The notes under the pieces: model-generated
Database searches by the model: none
What the model was told of the DNA's origin: nothing
The model's input: only the letters and a program-made list of their open reading frames with translations
Program-made: the position numbers and the translations under genes
Assembly (NCBI RefSeq): GCF_004684345.1
Contig: NZ_CP038469.1
Coordinates: forward strand, 4,278,001 to 4,342,000
Reading direction: 5' to 3'
Source of the DNA: Citrobacter tructae
GTDB taxonomy: Bacteria; Pseudomonadota; Gammaproteobacteria; Enterobacterales; Enterobacteriaceae
DNA length: 64,000 bases
In this document: positions 41,845-51,710 of the stretch, piece after piece
Layout of the letters: each line of letters starts with the position of its first letter
How positions within the stretch are numbered: the stretch's first letter is position 1

Positions 41845-44733
41845 ATGCCCCGCAGCACCTGGTTCAGCGCAATACTGTTGTTCGTCGCCCTTTGGGCGCC
41901 CGTAAGTCAGGCAGATACCGGTTGGCAGCCCTTAGCTGAAACCATCCGTAAAAGCGATAAAGATACCCGCCAGTATCAGGCCGTGCGTTTGGATAATGGC
42001 ATGGTCGTCTTGCTGGTATCCGATCCTCAGGCCGTGAAATCTCTTTCCGCACTGGTGGTGCCCGTTGGGTCTCTGGAAGATCCCGACGATCACCAGGGGC
42101 TGGCGCATTACCTCGAACACATGTGCCTGATGGGCTCGAAAAAATACCCGCAGCCGGACAGTCTGTCTGAGTTCCTGAAAATGCACGGCGGTAGCCATAA
42201 TGCCAGCACGGCGCCTTATCGCACGGCTTTCTATCTCGAAGTTGAAAACGACGCGCTTGTTGGTGCGGTGGATCGTCTGGCGGATGCCATTGCCGATCCG
42301 TTGCTGGATAAAAAATATGCCGATCGTGAGCGCAACGCCGTTAACTCGGAGCTGACGCTTGCGCGTACTCGTGACGGTATGCGCATGGCGCAGGTGAGCG
42401 CAGAAACCATCAACCCGGCGCACCCGGGTTCGCGCTTCTCCGGCGGAAATCTGCAAACACTGAGCGACAAGCCGGGTAATCCGGTGTTGCAGGCTTTACA
42501 GACGTTTCATGAAAAGTACTACTCCGCAAATTTGATGAAGGCGGTGATTTACAGCAATAAGCCGCTGCCAGAACTGGCACGGATAGCCGCTGACACCTTT
42601 GGGCGGGTGCCGAATAAAAATATCGAAAAACCGGAAATTACCGTCCCGGTCGTCACCGACGCTCAAAAGGGCATCATTATCCATTATGTCCCGGCGATGC
42701 CGCGTAAAGTGCTGCGCGTCGAGTTTCGTATTGATAACAACAGCGCACAGTTTCGTAGTAAAACCGATGAACTGGTGACTTACCTGATTGGCAATCGCAG
42801 TCCTGGAACCTTGTCTGACTGGCTGCAAAAGCAGGGGCTGGTGGAAGGCATCCGTGCGGACTCTGACCCGGTGGTCAACGGTAACAGCGGCGTATTAGCC
42901 ATTTCCGCGACCTTGACCGATAAAGGCCTCGCGAATCGCGATGAAGTGGTCGCTGCCATCTTTAGCTATCTCAACCTGTTACGCGAAAAAGGCGTCGATA
43001 AACGTTATTTCGACGAACTGGCGCACGTGCTGGATCTCGACTTCCGCTATCCTTCAATTACCCGTGATATGGACTATGTGGAATGGCTGGCTGACACCAT
43101 GATCCGCGTTCCCGTGGAACATACGCTGGATGCGGTGAATATCGCCGACCAGTACGATGCGAAAGCCGTGCAACAGCGCCTGGCGATGATGACGCCGCAA
43201 AATGCGCGTATCTGGTACATCAGCCCGAAAGAGCCGCACAACAAAACAGCTTACTTTGTCGATGCGCCTTACCAGGTCGATAAAATCAGCGAAAAAACCT
43301 TCGCCGACTGGCAGCAAAAAGCGCAGGGTATTGCTTTGTCCTTACCTGAACTGAACCCCTATATTCCGGACGATTTCACGCTTATCAAGGCGGATAAAAA
43401 ATATGCGCGCCCGGATCTGATCATTGATGAGCCGGATTTACGCGTGGTGTATGCACCGAGCCAGTATTTTGCCAGTGAGCCGAAGGCTGACGTCAGCGTG
43501 ATACTGCGTAACCCGAAGGCGATGGACAGCGCCAAAAACCAGGTGCTATTCGCGCTTAACGATTACCTGGCCGGCATTGCGCTCGACCAGTTAAGCAATC
43601 AGGCTGCGGTGGGGGGCATTGGCTTCTCAACCAACGCCAATAACGGCTTGATGCTCAATGCTAACGGCTATACCCAACGTTTACCGCAGCTTTTTCAGGC
43701 GCTGTTGAGCGGTTATTTCAGCTATACCTCTACGGAAGAACAGCTGGAACAGGCGAAATCCTGGTACGCGCAGATGATGGACTCCGCGGAGAAAGGCAAA
43801 GCCTACGACCAGGCGATTATGCCGGTACAAATGCTTTCTCAGGTGCCGTACTTCTCACGCGATGAACGGCGTAAGCTGCTGCCGGCCATTACCTTAAACG
43901 AGGTGATGACCTACCGCGACACGTTAAAAGCCGGGGCGCGCCCTGAATTCCTCGTGATTGGCAATATGAGCGAGACGCAGGCGAAGGCCATGGCGCGGGA
44001 TATCCAGAAGCAACTGGGTGCCAACGGCTCAGAGTGGTGTCGCAATAAAGATGTTGTCGTAGACAAAAAGCAGTCCGTTATCTTTAAAAAAGCGGGCAGC
44101 AGCACGGACTCTGCGCTGGCGGCGGTATTTGTGCCAACCGGTTACGACGAATACACCAGCTCAGCCTACAGCGCCATGTTAGGGCAGATTGTGCAGCCGT
44201 GGTTCTACAATCAACTGCGTACTGAAGAGCAGTTGGGCTACGCCGTATTTGCCTTCCCGATCAGCGTAGGCCGCCAGTGGGGGATGGGCTTCCTGCTGCA
44301 AAGCAGTGACAAGCAGCCGTCTTATCTGTGGGAACGCTACAAGGCATTCTTCCCCACGGCGGAAGCGAAGCTGCGGGCGATGAAAGCCGATGAGTTTGCG
44401 CAAATTCAACAGGCCATCATTGCGCAAATGCTGCAGGCACCGCAAACGCTGGGGGCAGAGGCCTCACAATTAAGCAAAGATTTCGATCGGGGTAATATGC
44501 GCTTCGATTCACGTGATAAAATCGTGGCTCAGATTAAACTGCTGACGCCGCAAAAGCTTGCCGATTTCTTCCATCAGGCGGTGGTTGAGCCGCAAGGCAT
44601 GGCGATACTGTCACAGGTTTCCGGCAGTCAGAACGGGAAAGCAGAATATGTGCGCCCGGAAGGCTGGAAAGTGTGGCAGACCGTCAGCGCGTTGCAGCAA
44701 ACCTTACCCCTGATGAGTGAAAAGAATGAATGA
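41845..44733 (+). CDS. ptrA: Periplasmic protease III (pitrilysin) PtrA
   Basis: A 962-residue M16 zinc metalloprotease of the insulysin type. It has a cleavable signal peptide (about 23 residues, ending SQA) and the inverted zinc motif HYLEH with the downstream Glu. It degrades small peptides in the periplasm. It lies between recC and recB, a long-known but functionally unrelated arrangement. Its end overlaps the recB start by 8 nt. Confidence 0.97.
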   Translation: MPRSTWFSAILLFVALWAPVSQADTGWQPLAETIRKSDKDTRQYQAVRLDNGMVVLLVSDPQAVKSLSALVVPVGSLEDPDDHQGLAHYLEHMCLMGSKKYPQPDSLSEFLKMHGGSHNASTAPYRTAFYLEVENDALVGAVDRLADAIADPLLDKKYADRERNAVNSELTLARTRDGMRMAQVSAETINPAHPGSRFSGGNLQTLSDKPGNPVLQALQTFHEKYYSANLMKAVIYSNKPLPELARIAADTFGRVPNKNIEKPEITVPVVTDAQKGIIIHYVPAMPRKVLRVEFRIDNNSAQFRSKTDELVTYLIGNRSPGTLSDWLQKQGLVEGIRADSDPVVNGNSGVLAISATLTDKGLANRDEVVAAIFSYLNLLREKGVDKRYFDELAHVLDLDFRYPSITRDMDYVEWLADTMIRVPVEHTLDAVNIADQYDAKAVQQRLAMMTPQNARIWYISPKEPHNKTAYFVDAPYQVDKISEKTFADWQQKAQGIALSLPELNPYIPDDFTLIKADKKYARPDLIIDEPDLRVVYAPSQYFASEPKADVSVILRNPKAMDSAKNQVLFALNDYLAGIALDQLSNQAAVGGIGFSTNANNGLMLNANGYTQRLPQLFQALLSGYFSYTSTEEQLEQAKSWYAQMMDSAEKGKAYDQAIMPVQMLSQVPYFSRDERRKLLPAITLNEVMTYRDTLKAGARPEFLVIGNMSETQAKAMARDIQKQLGANGSEWCRNKDVVVDKKQSVIFKKAGSSTDSALAAVFVPTGYDEYTSSAYSAMLGQIVQPWFYNQLRTEEQLGYAVFAFPISVGRQWGMGFLLQSSDKQPSYLWERYKAFFPTAEAKLRAMKADEFAQIQQAIIAQMLQAPQTLGAEASQLSKDFDRGNMRFDSRDKIVAQIKLLTPQKLADFFHQAVVEPQGMAILSQVSGSQNGKAEYVRPEGWKVWQTVSALQQTLPLMSEKNE

Positions 44734-47700
44734 TGCCGCTGAGTCCCTTGATCCTCTCCGCTTGCCCCTGACGGGCGAGCGCCTGATTGAAGCCTCCGCA
44801 GGCACCGGTAAAACCTTTACCATCGCCGCCCTGTATTTACGTTTACTGCTTGGACTGGGCGGCTCTGCCGCCTTTCCCCGTCCGCTGACCGTCGAAGAAC
44901 TGTTAGTAGTCACCTTTACGGAGGCGGCTACTGAAGAGCTGCGCGGTCGTATTCGTAGCAACATCCATGAACTGCGCATTGCCTGCCTGCGCGAAACCAC
45001 CGATAACCCGCTTTACGCCCGTCTGTTAGATGAAATTGCCGATAAAAAGCAGGCCGCGCAGTGGCTGTTGCTGGCTGAAAGACAGATGGATGAAGCGGCG
45101 GTTTTTACCATCCACGGTTTTTGTCAGCGTATGCTCAGTCTCAACGCTTTTGAGTCCGGCATGCTGTTCGAACAACAGCTGATTGAAGATGAATCACTGC
45201 TGCGTTATCAGGCCTGCGCAGACTTCTGGCGTCGGCATTGCTACCCGCTGCCCCGTGACATTGCGCAGGTGATTTTTGAAACGTGGAAAGGGCCGCAGGC
45301 GCTGCTAAGGGATATCGATCGCTATCTGCAGGGAGAAGCGCCGGTCATTAAATCACCACCGTCGGCAGACGAAACGCTGGCATCCCGGCACGAAAAAATC
45401 CTCGCGCGTATCAACCAGATCAAGCAGCAATGGCGTGATTCCGTTGAAGAGCTGGATGGTCTGCTTGAAGTCTCCGGAATCGACCGACGCAAATTTAACC
45501 GGGGTAATCAGGGCAAGTGGATCGAAAAGATCAACGCCTGGGCGCAGGAAGAAACACAAAGCTATCAGCTGCCTGATGCGCTGGAGAAATTCTCTCAGCG
45601 TTTTTTAGAAGAGCGCACCAAAACAGGCGGCATAACACCGCAGCACCCGCTTTTCGTCGCTATTGATGAACTGCTTGGCGAGCCGTTGACCCTCCGCGAT
45701 CTGGTGATTACCCGGGCGTTGGCGGAGATCCGCGAGACGGTAGCCGAAGAAAAACGCCGACGCGGTGAACTGGGTTTTGACGATATGCTCAGCCGTCTGG
45801 ATGCGGCGCTGCGTAGCGAAAGCGGTGACGCGCTGGCGACAGCCATCCGCACCCGTTTTCCGGTGGCAATGATCGATGAGTTCCAGGATACCGACCCGCA
45901 ACAATATCGCATTTTCCGCCGCATCTGGCAGCATCAGCCGGATACCGCACTGCTGCTGATTGGTGACCCCAAACAGGCGATTTACGCGTTTCGCGGCGCG
46001 GATATTTTTACCTATATGAAGGCGCGCAGCGAAGTTAGCGCGCATTATACGCTCGACACTAACTGGCGTTCGGCTCCTGGCATGGTTAATGGTGTGAATA
46101 CACTGTTCCGTCAGATGAACGACGCCTTTATGTTCCGCGAAATCCCCTTTAGCCCGGTGAAGTCAGCTGAGAAAAACCAGTCGCTGCGCTTTGTCCTGCA
46201 TGGTGAAACGCAGCCGGCAATCAACATGTGGCTGATGGAAGGGGAAAGTTGCGGTGTAGGTGACTACCAGAGCTACATGGCCCGGGTTTGCGCGACGCAA
46301 ATTCGTGACTGGCTAAAAGCCGGGCATACAGGTGATGCGCTCCTGATGAGCGCTAACACATCGCGCCCGGTACGCGCTTCGGATATCAGCGTGCTGGTGC
46401 GCAGCCGCCAGGAGGCGGCGTTAATCCGCGATGCGCTGACGCAACTGGCGATTCCATCCGTCTATCTTTCCAACCGTGACAGCGTCTTTGATACCCTCGA
46501 AGCGCAGGAGCTGCTGTGGGTATTACAGGCGGTGATGACGCCGGAGCGTGAAAACACGCTGCGTAGCGCACTGGCAACCTCCATGATGGGGCTGAATGCG
46601 CAGGATATTGAAACGCTCAATAATGATGAGCAAGCATGGGATGCGGTGGTCGAAGAGTTCGACGGTTATCGGCAACTCTGGCACAAGCGCGGCGTAATGC
46701 CGATGCTGCGATCGCTAATGTCGGCGCGTCAGATTGCGGAGAACCTGTTGGCAACGGCGGGAGGCGAGCGTCGCCTGACCGATATTTTGCATATCAGCGA
46801 GCTGTTACAGGAAGCGGGCTCGCAGCTGGAAAGCGAACATGCGCTGGTTCGCTGGCTATCTCAGCATATCCTGGAGCCAGACAGCAATGCGTCCAGCCAG
46901 CAGCTCAGGCTGGAAAGCGATAAGCACCTGGTTAAAATCGTTACCATCCACAAATCGAAAGGGCTGGAATATCCGCTGGTCTGGTTACCTTTCATCACGC
47001 ATTTTCGTGTTCAAGATCAGGCGTTTTATCACGATCGGCGCTCGTTTGAAGCGGTACTGGATCTCAGCCAGGCCGATGAGAGCGTCGAGCTGGCCGAGGT
47101 TGAGCGTCTGGCGGAAGACCTGCGCTTGCTTTACGTCGCATTGACCCGTTCGGTATGGCACTGCAGCCTTGGCGTAGCGCCGCTGGTGCGTCGCCGGGGA
47201 GATAAAAAAGGCGACACCGATGTGCATCAAAGCGCGTTGGGCCGTCTGTTGCAAAAAGGCGAGCCGATGGACGCTGCCGGACTGCGCGCCGCAATTGACG
47301 CGCTTTGTAGTGACGATATTGCCTGTCGGGTCCCAGAAGAACCGGATACAGAACGCTGGCTTTCTGCCGAAGAGCGCCAGGAAACGTTGAGCGCGCGGAC
47401 GTTGTCTCGTCTGCCAGGCGACAACTGGCGCGTCACCAGTTATTCCGGTCTGCAACAGCGCGGTCACGGTATTGCGCAGGATCTGATCCCGCGACTGGAC
47501 ATCGATGCAGCAGGCGTCGGTGAAGCCATCGTGGAGTCCGGGCTCACGCCGCACCAGTTCCCGCGCGGGGCGTCGCCGGGAACATTTTTGCATAGCTTGT
47601 TTGAAGATCTTGATTTTACCCAGCCGGTAGACCCGCTTTGGGTGCAGGAAAAACTCACACTCGGCGGCTATGACGCGCACTGGGAGCCGATTCTGACCCA

Positions 47701-48268
47701 GTGGCTGGACGCCATTCTACAGGCACCGCTCAACGAAACCGGCGTCAGCCTGAGCGCACTTTCAGCGCATGAAAAACAGGTGGAGATGGAGTTTTATCTG
47801 CCGATTTCGCAGCCGCTGATGGCCAGTCAACTGGATGCGTTGATCCGCCAATATGATCCGCTCTCAGCGGGCTGCCCTCCGCTGGATTTTATGCAGGTGC
47901 GCGGCATGCTGAAAGGGTTTATCGACCTGGTGTTCCGTCATCAGGGGCGCTATTACCTGCTCGACTACAAGTCTAACTGGCTGGGCGAAGATAGCGCCGC
48001 TTACACCCAGCAGGCGATGGCCGCTGCTATGCAGGCGCATCGCTATGACCTGCAATATCAGCTTTATACCTTGGCGCTGCACCGCTATTTACGTCACCGC
48101 ATTGCAGACTATGACTATGAACGCCATTTTGGCGGCGTGATTTATCTCTTCCTGCGCGGCGTTGACAGCGAAAATCCGCAGCAGGGAATTTACGTGACCC
48201 GTCCGGATGGCGAGCTGGTTGCGCTGATGGACGAGATGTTTGCCGGTGCGGCACTGGAGGAGAAGTAA
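44726..48268 (+). CDS. recB: Exonuclease V subunit RecB
   Basis: RecB is the 3'-5' helicase and the only nuclease of RecBCD, and it loads RecA after Chi. The 1180-residue protein has the superfamily 1 Walker A motif (EASAGTGKTFTIA), the Walker B region (MIDEFQDTD), the late helicase motif TIHKSKGLEYP, and the C-terminal nuclease motif DYKSNWLGE. The ATG at 44726 gives the E. coli length and N-terminus; a GTG at 44717 would add three residues. It overlaps ptrA by 8 nt and recD by one base. Confidence 0.97.
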   Translation: MNDAAESLDPLRLPLTGERLIEASAGTGKTFTIAALYLRLLLGLGGSAAFPRPLTVEELLVVTFTEAATEELRGRIRSNIHELRIACLRETTDNPLYARLLDEIADKKQAAQWLLLAERQMDEAAVFTIHGFCQRMLSLNAFESGMLFEQQLIEDESLLRYQACADFWRRHCYPLPRDIAQVIFETWKGPQALLRDIDRYLQGEAPVIKSPPSADETLASRHEKILARINQIKQQWRDSVEELDGLLEVSGIDRRKFNRGNQGKWIEKINAWAQEETQSYQLPDALEKFSQRFLEERTKTGGITPQHPLFVAIDELLGEPLTLRDLVITRALAEIRETVAEEKRRRGELGFDDMLSRLDAALRSESGDALATAIRTRFPVAMIDEFQDTDPQQYRIFRRIWQHQPDTALLLIGDPKQAIYAFRGADIFTYMKARSEVSAHYTLDTNWRSAPGMVNGVNTLFRQMNDAFMFREIPFSPVKSAEKNQSLRFVLHGETQPAINMWLMEGESCGVGDYQSYMARVCATQIRDWLKAGHTGDALLMSANTSRPVRASDISVLVRSRQEAALIRDALTQLAIPSVYLSNRDSVFDTLEAQELLWVLQAVMTPERENTLRSALATSMMGLNAQDIETLNNDEQAWDAVVEEFDGYRQLWHKRGVMPMLRSLMSARQIAENLLATAGGERRLTDILHISELLQEAGSQLESEHALVRWLSQHILEPDSNASSQQLRLESDKHLVKIVTIHKSKGLEYPLVWLPFITHFRVQDQAFYHDRRSFEAVLDLSQADESVELAEVERLAEDLRLLYVALTRSVWHCSLGVAPLVRRRGDKKGDTDVHQSALGRLLQKGEPMDAAGLRAAIDALCSDDIACRVPEEPDTERWLSAEERQETLSARTLSRLPGDNWRVTSYSGLQQRGHGIAQDLIPRLDIDAAGVGEAIVESGLTPHQFPRGASPGTFLHSLFEDLDFTQPVDPLWVQEKLTLGGYDAHWEPILTQWLDAILQAPLNETGVSLSALSAHEKQVEMEFYLPISQPLMASQLDALIRQYDPLSAGCPPLDFMQVRGMLKGFIDLVFRHQGRYYLLDYKSNWLGEDSAAYTQQAMAAAMQAHRYDLQYQLYTLALHRYLRHRIADYDYERHFGGVIYLFLRGVDSENPQQGIYVTRPDGELVALMDEMFAGAALEEK

Positions 48269-50097
48269 TGACAATCCATACGCGATTACTGGAGGCTGTA
48301 GAACAAAAGCAGCTCCGGGCGCTGGATGCCCAGTTTGCGCTGGCGGTGGCTGGCAACGACAACCCCGCCGTCACGCTGGCGGCGGCGCTACTCAGCCGTG
48401 AAGCGGGTGAGGGGCATGTCTGTCTACCGCTTTCCCGTTTATCCTTACGCGAAGACGCCCACCCATTGCTGAGCACCTGGCTGAGCGAAGCGGGTGAGCC
48501 TGAAGACTGGACCGAATGCTTGCTGGCTTCTGTGGCCGTGAGCCGTGGCGAGCGCCCCACACCGCTGGTACTTTTCGGCGATCGCCTGTACCTGAACCGG
48601 ATGTGGAATAACGAACGCACGGTAGCCCGCTTTTTCAGCGAAGTGAACCAGGCCATCGACGTTGACGAATCGCGGTTAACCCAGACGCTGGGGGTGCTTT
48701 TTCCGCGAACTGAAGAGGGCGTCAACTGGCAAAAAGTGGCGGCGGCGGTGGCGCTGACCCGCCGTATATCGGTCATCTCTGGCGGTCCGGGAACCGGGAA
48801 GACCACCACGGTAGCCAGGCTGCTGGCGGCATTGATTCAGATGACTGACGGCGAGCGTTGTCGTATTCGTCTGGCTGCACCGACGGGAAAAGCCGCGGCG
48901 CGTCTGACCGCATCGCTGGGTACGGCACTGCGTGAACTGCCGTTGACCGATGAGCAAAAGAAACGCATTCCGGATGATGCCAGTACGTTGCACCGGTTAT
49001 TGGGCGCTCAGCCCGGCAGCCAGCGTCTGCGGCATCATGCTGGCAACCCCCTGCATCTGGATGTGCTGGTGGTGGATGAAGCTTCGATGATTGATTTACC
49101 CATGATGTCACGCCTGATTGATGCGCTACCGCCGCACGGGCGGGTGATTTTTCTTGGCGATCGCGATCAGCTTGCTTCCGTTGAGGCGGGCGCGGTGCTG
49201 GGGGATATCTGTGCCTTTGTGAATGCCGGGTTTACACCTGAACGTGCAAAACAGCTGAGCCGACTGACCGGCAGCGTCATTCCGGCGGGCGCGGGAACCC
49301 AGGCTGCCTCTTTGCGTGACAGCCTCTGTCTGCTGCAAAAGAGCTACCGTTTTGGCAGTGATTCCGGTATCGGCCAGCTGGCGTCGGCGATTAATCGCGG
49401 TGATAAGGCCGCGCTAAAAGCCGTCTTCCAGCAGGGGTTTAACGATATCGAAAAACGCACATTGCACAGCGGTGACGACTATGCCGCCATGCTTGATGAG
49501 GCGCTAGGCGGATATGGTCGCTACCTGGATATGCTGCGCGAAGGCGCAGAGCCGGATGCCGTCATTCAGGCATTCAATGAATACCAGCTGCTGTGCGCAC
49601 TGCGCGAGGGGCCATTCGGCGTAAGCGGACTGAATGAACGTATTGAACAGCTGATGGTACAAAAACGTAAAATTCACCGTTCTGCGCATACCCGCTGGTA
49701 CGAGGGGCGGCCGGTGATGATTGCGCGTAATGACAGTTCGCTGGGGTTGTTTAACGGTGATATCGGGATTGCGCTCGATCGCGGTCAGGGTCTGCGAGTA
49801 TGGTTCGCACTGCCGGATGGCTCCATCAAGTCGGTGCAGCCCAGCCGTTTGCCGGAACATGAAACCACTTGGGCGATGACGGTGCACAAATCGCAAGGGT
49901 CTGAGTTCGATCATGCAGCGTTGATTTTACCCAACCAGCACTCGCCCGTTGTCACCCGTGAGCTGGTTTACACCGCTATTACCCGCGCGCGCCGCCGTCT
50001 GTCGCTGTACGCCGATGAGCGGATATTAAATGCGGCAGTCGCCATCCGCACCGAACGCCGTAGCGGGCTGTCGGCGTTGTTTAATGACGGTCTGTAG
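48268..50097 (+). CDS. recD: Exonuclease V subunit RecD
   Basis: RecD is the fast 5'-3' helicase of RecBCD and regulates its nuclease activity. The 609-residue protein (608 in E. coli) has Walker A GGPGTGKTTTVARL, Walker B VVDEASMIDL and the late motif TVHKSQGSEFDHA. Its start overlaps the recB stop by one base (TAATG), so the subunits are produced in a coupled way. Confidence 0.97.
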   Translation: MTIHTRLLEAVEQKQLRALDAQFALAVAGNDNPAVTLAAALLSREAGEGHVCLPLSRLSLREDAHPLLSTWLSEAGEPEDWTECLLASVAVSRGERPTPLVLFGDRLYLNRMWNNERTVARFFSEVNQAIDVDESRLTQTLGVLFPRTEEGVNWQKVAAAVALTRRISVISGGPGTGKTTTVARLLAALIQMTDGERCRIRLAAPTGKAAARLTASLGTALRELPLTDEQKKRIPDDASTLHRLLGAQPGSQRLRHHAGNPLHLDVLVVDEASMIDLPMMSRLIDALPPHGRVIFLGDRDQLASVEAGAVLGDICAFVNAGFTPERAKQLSRLTGSVIPAGAGTQAASLRDSLCLLQKSYRFGSDSGIGQLASAINRGDKAALKAVFQQGFNDIEKRTLHSGDDYAAMLDEALGGYGRYLDMLREGAEPDAVIQAFNEYQLLCALREGPFGVSGLNERIEQLMVQKRKIHRSAHTRWYEGRPVMIARNDSSLGLFNGDIGIALDRGQGLRVWFALPDGSIKSVQPSRLPEHETTWAMTVHKSQGSEFDHAALILPNQHSPVVTRELVYTAITRARRRLSLYADERILNAAVAIRTERRSGLSALFNDGL

Positions 50098-50104
50098 GAC
50101 AATG

Positions 50105-50137
50105 TGCCGGATAAAGCATTTATGCCGCCATCCGGCA
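50105..50137. repeat. REP element between convergent recD and argA
   Basis: TGCCGGATAAAG and GCCGCCATCCGGCA form a typical REP hairpin between two converging genes. Confidence 0.85.
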
Positions 50138-50144
50138 ACAGAGA

Positions 50145-51476
50145 TTATCCCAGATCCGCCATCAGCACTTTTGAACGCCGCTGGTAGTTGTACATCTCTT
50201 TTTTGCTTTCCGGCAGCAGGTCGATATCGACCGGGGTGAAGCCGCGCTCCTGGAACCAGTGAATACTGCGCGTGGTCAGCACGAACAGCTTGCTAAGCCC
50301 CATTTGCCGGGCCTGCACGGCGATCCGCTCCAGCAAAACTTCGCCACGCGATGAGCTACGATAGTCAGGATGTACCGCCACGCAGGCCATTTCGCCAATT
50401 CTTTCTTCCGGGAAAGGGTACAGGGCTGCACAGGCGATGGTCAGGTTATCGCGCTGAATTATGGTGAACTTGTCGATTTCCATTTCCAACTGCTCGCGGG
50501 AACGGCGAACCAGAATACCTTGCTGCTCCAGCGGGCGGATTAGTTCCAGAATTCCACCGATATCATTGATGGTCGCGCGTCGGATCTGCTCGGCACTCTC
50601 CATCACAATTTGTGTCCCGATCCCATCGCGTGAGAACAGTTCCTGCAACAGCGCACCGTCTTCCTGATAGCTAATCAGATGGCAGCGGCGCACTCCACTG
50701 CGACAGGCTTTGACCGCACCACGCAGGAAGCGCACGGTGCCGGAGCTGTAATCGCCGATCTCTTCCTGTGCTTCAACGCGCGCCTGGGCCTCGTTGGGGA
50801 ACAGTTCGGAAATAATATCGCCATCATCGTTGGTGACCCCCTGGGAGGAGCAAAAGCCGATCATCTTTTCCGCTTTCAGTTTGATCGCCAGTTGGGTGGC
50901 GACCTCTTCTGAAGTCAGATTAAAGCTCTCGCCGGTCACGGAAACGGCGACCGGTCCCATCAGAACAATAGCACCGCTGTCCAGTTGGCGGTGAATCGCC
51001 TCTTCATCAATACGACGAATGCGCCCGCTGTGGCAGTAATCAACGCCGTCATCCACGCCCAACGGTTGGGAAATAATAAAATTACCGCTGACTACGTTGA
51101 TGTGCGCGCCCTGCAGTGGCGTATTGTTCAGGCTCATGGACAGGCGGGCGGTAATATCGAGCTGGAGCAAACCTGCCGCCTGCTTGACCAGTTCCAGCGT
51201 TTTGGCATCGGTAACGCGTGTATTTTTGTGGTACACCGGTTCATGATGATGCGCAGCAAGGTTGGCATCAATCTGTGGCCGTGCGCCATAGACCACGACA
51301 AGGCGAATGCCGAGGCTATGAAGGAGCCCAATATCATTGACGATACTGGAAAAGTTTTCATGCTCGATGGCTTCGCCGCCCAGCATAATGACAAACGTTT
51401 TTCCCCGATGGGTATTGATATAGGGAACAGAATGGCGGAATCCCTGTACCAGCTCGGTTCTACGCTCCTTCACCAC
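50145..51476 (-). CDS. argA: N-acetylglutamate synthase ArgA
   Basis: ArgA acetylates glutamate, the first and arginine-inhibited step of arginine synthesis. The 443-residue protein has an N-terminal amino-acid-kinase-like domain that binds arginine (FVIMLGGEAIEHENF) and a C-terminal GNAT domain (CVAVHPDYRSSSRGEVLLERI). The start codon is GTG at 51476, as in E. coli, giving the same length. Two ARG boxes lie just upstream. Confidence 0.97.
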   Translation of the reverse strand: MVKERRTELVQGFRHSVPYINTHRGKTFVIMLGGEAIEHENFSSIVNDIGLLHSLGIRLVVVYGARPQIDANLAAHHHEPVYHKNTRVTDAKTLELVKQAAGLLQLDITARLSMSLNNTPLQGAHINVVSGNFIISQPLGVDDGVDYCHSGRIRRIDEEAIHRQLDSGAIVLMGPVAVSVTGESFNLTSEEVATQLAIKLKAEKMIGFCSSQGVTNDDGDIISELFPNEAQARVEAQEEIGDYSSGTVRFLRGAVKACRSGVRRCHLISYQEDGALLQELFSRDGIGTQIVMESAEQIRRATINDIGGILELIRPLEQQGILVRRSREQLEMEIDKFTIIQRDNLTIACAALYPFPEERIGEMACVAVHPDYRSSSRGEVLLERIAVQARQMGLSKLFVLTTRSIHWFQERGFTPVDIDLLPESKKEMYNYQRRSKVLMADLG

Positions 51477-51487
51477 GGCACACCTCT

Positions 51488-51526
51488 ATTGCATGATTAT
51501 TCGTAATTTGTGTATTTTTATTCTGT
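51488..51526. promoter_or_regulatory. Tandem ARG boxes (ArgR operator) of argA
   Basis: Two 18-bp ArgR-type sites are separated by 3 bp: 51488-51505 (core TGCATGATTATTCG) and 51509-51526 (core TGTATTTTTATTCT). This is the standard spacing for one ArgR hexamer. They start 12 nt upstream of the argA start codon. Confidence 0.85.
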
Positions 51527-51710
51527 TTTTGCGCTTTGCGCAAGCGTAATTTTTATCCCTGTGAAAGATTTTTCTCAGTAATGCCGTGAATATAAAAAGA
51601 ATGTTTACCCTTTTGTTGATGACAGATTATGCGTCATTCGTTAAAGTTTCCGGTCAATTCGGACGTTTTATGTATTACCTCAATATAGATTTCTTTTGCT
51701 CGGGAGAAGC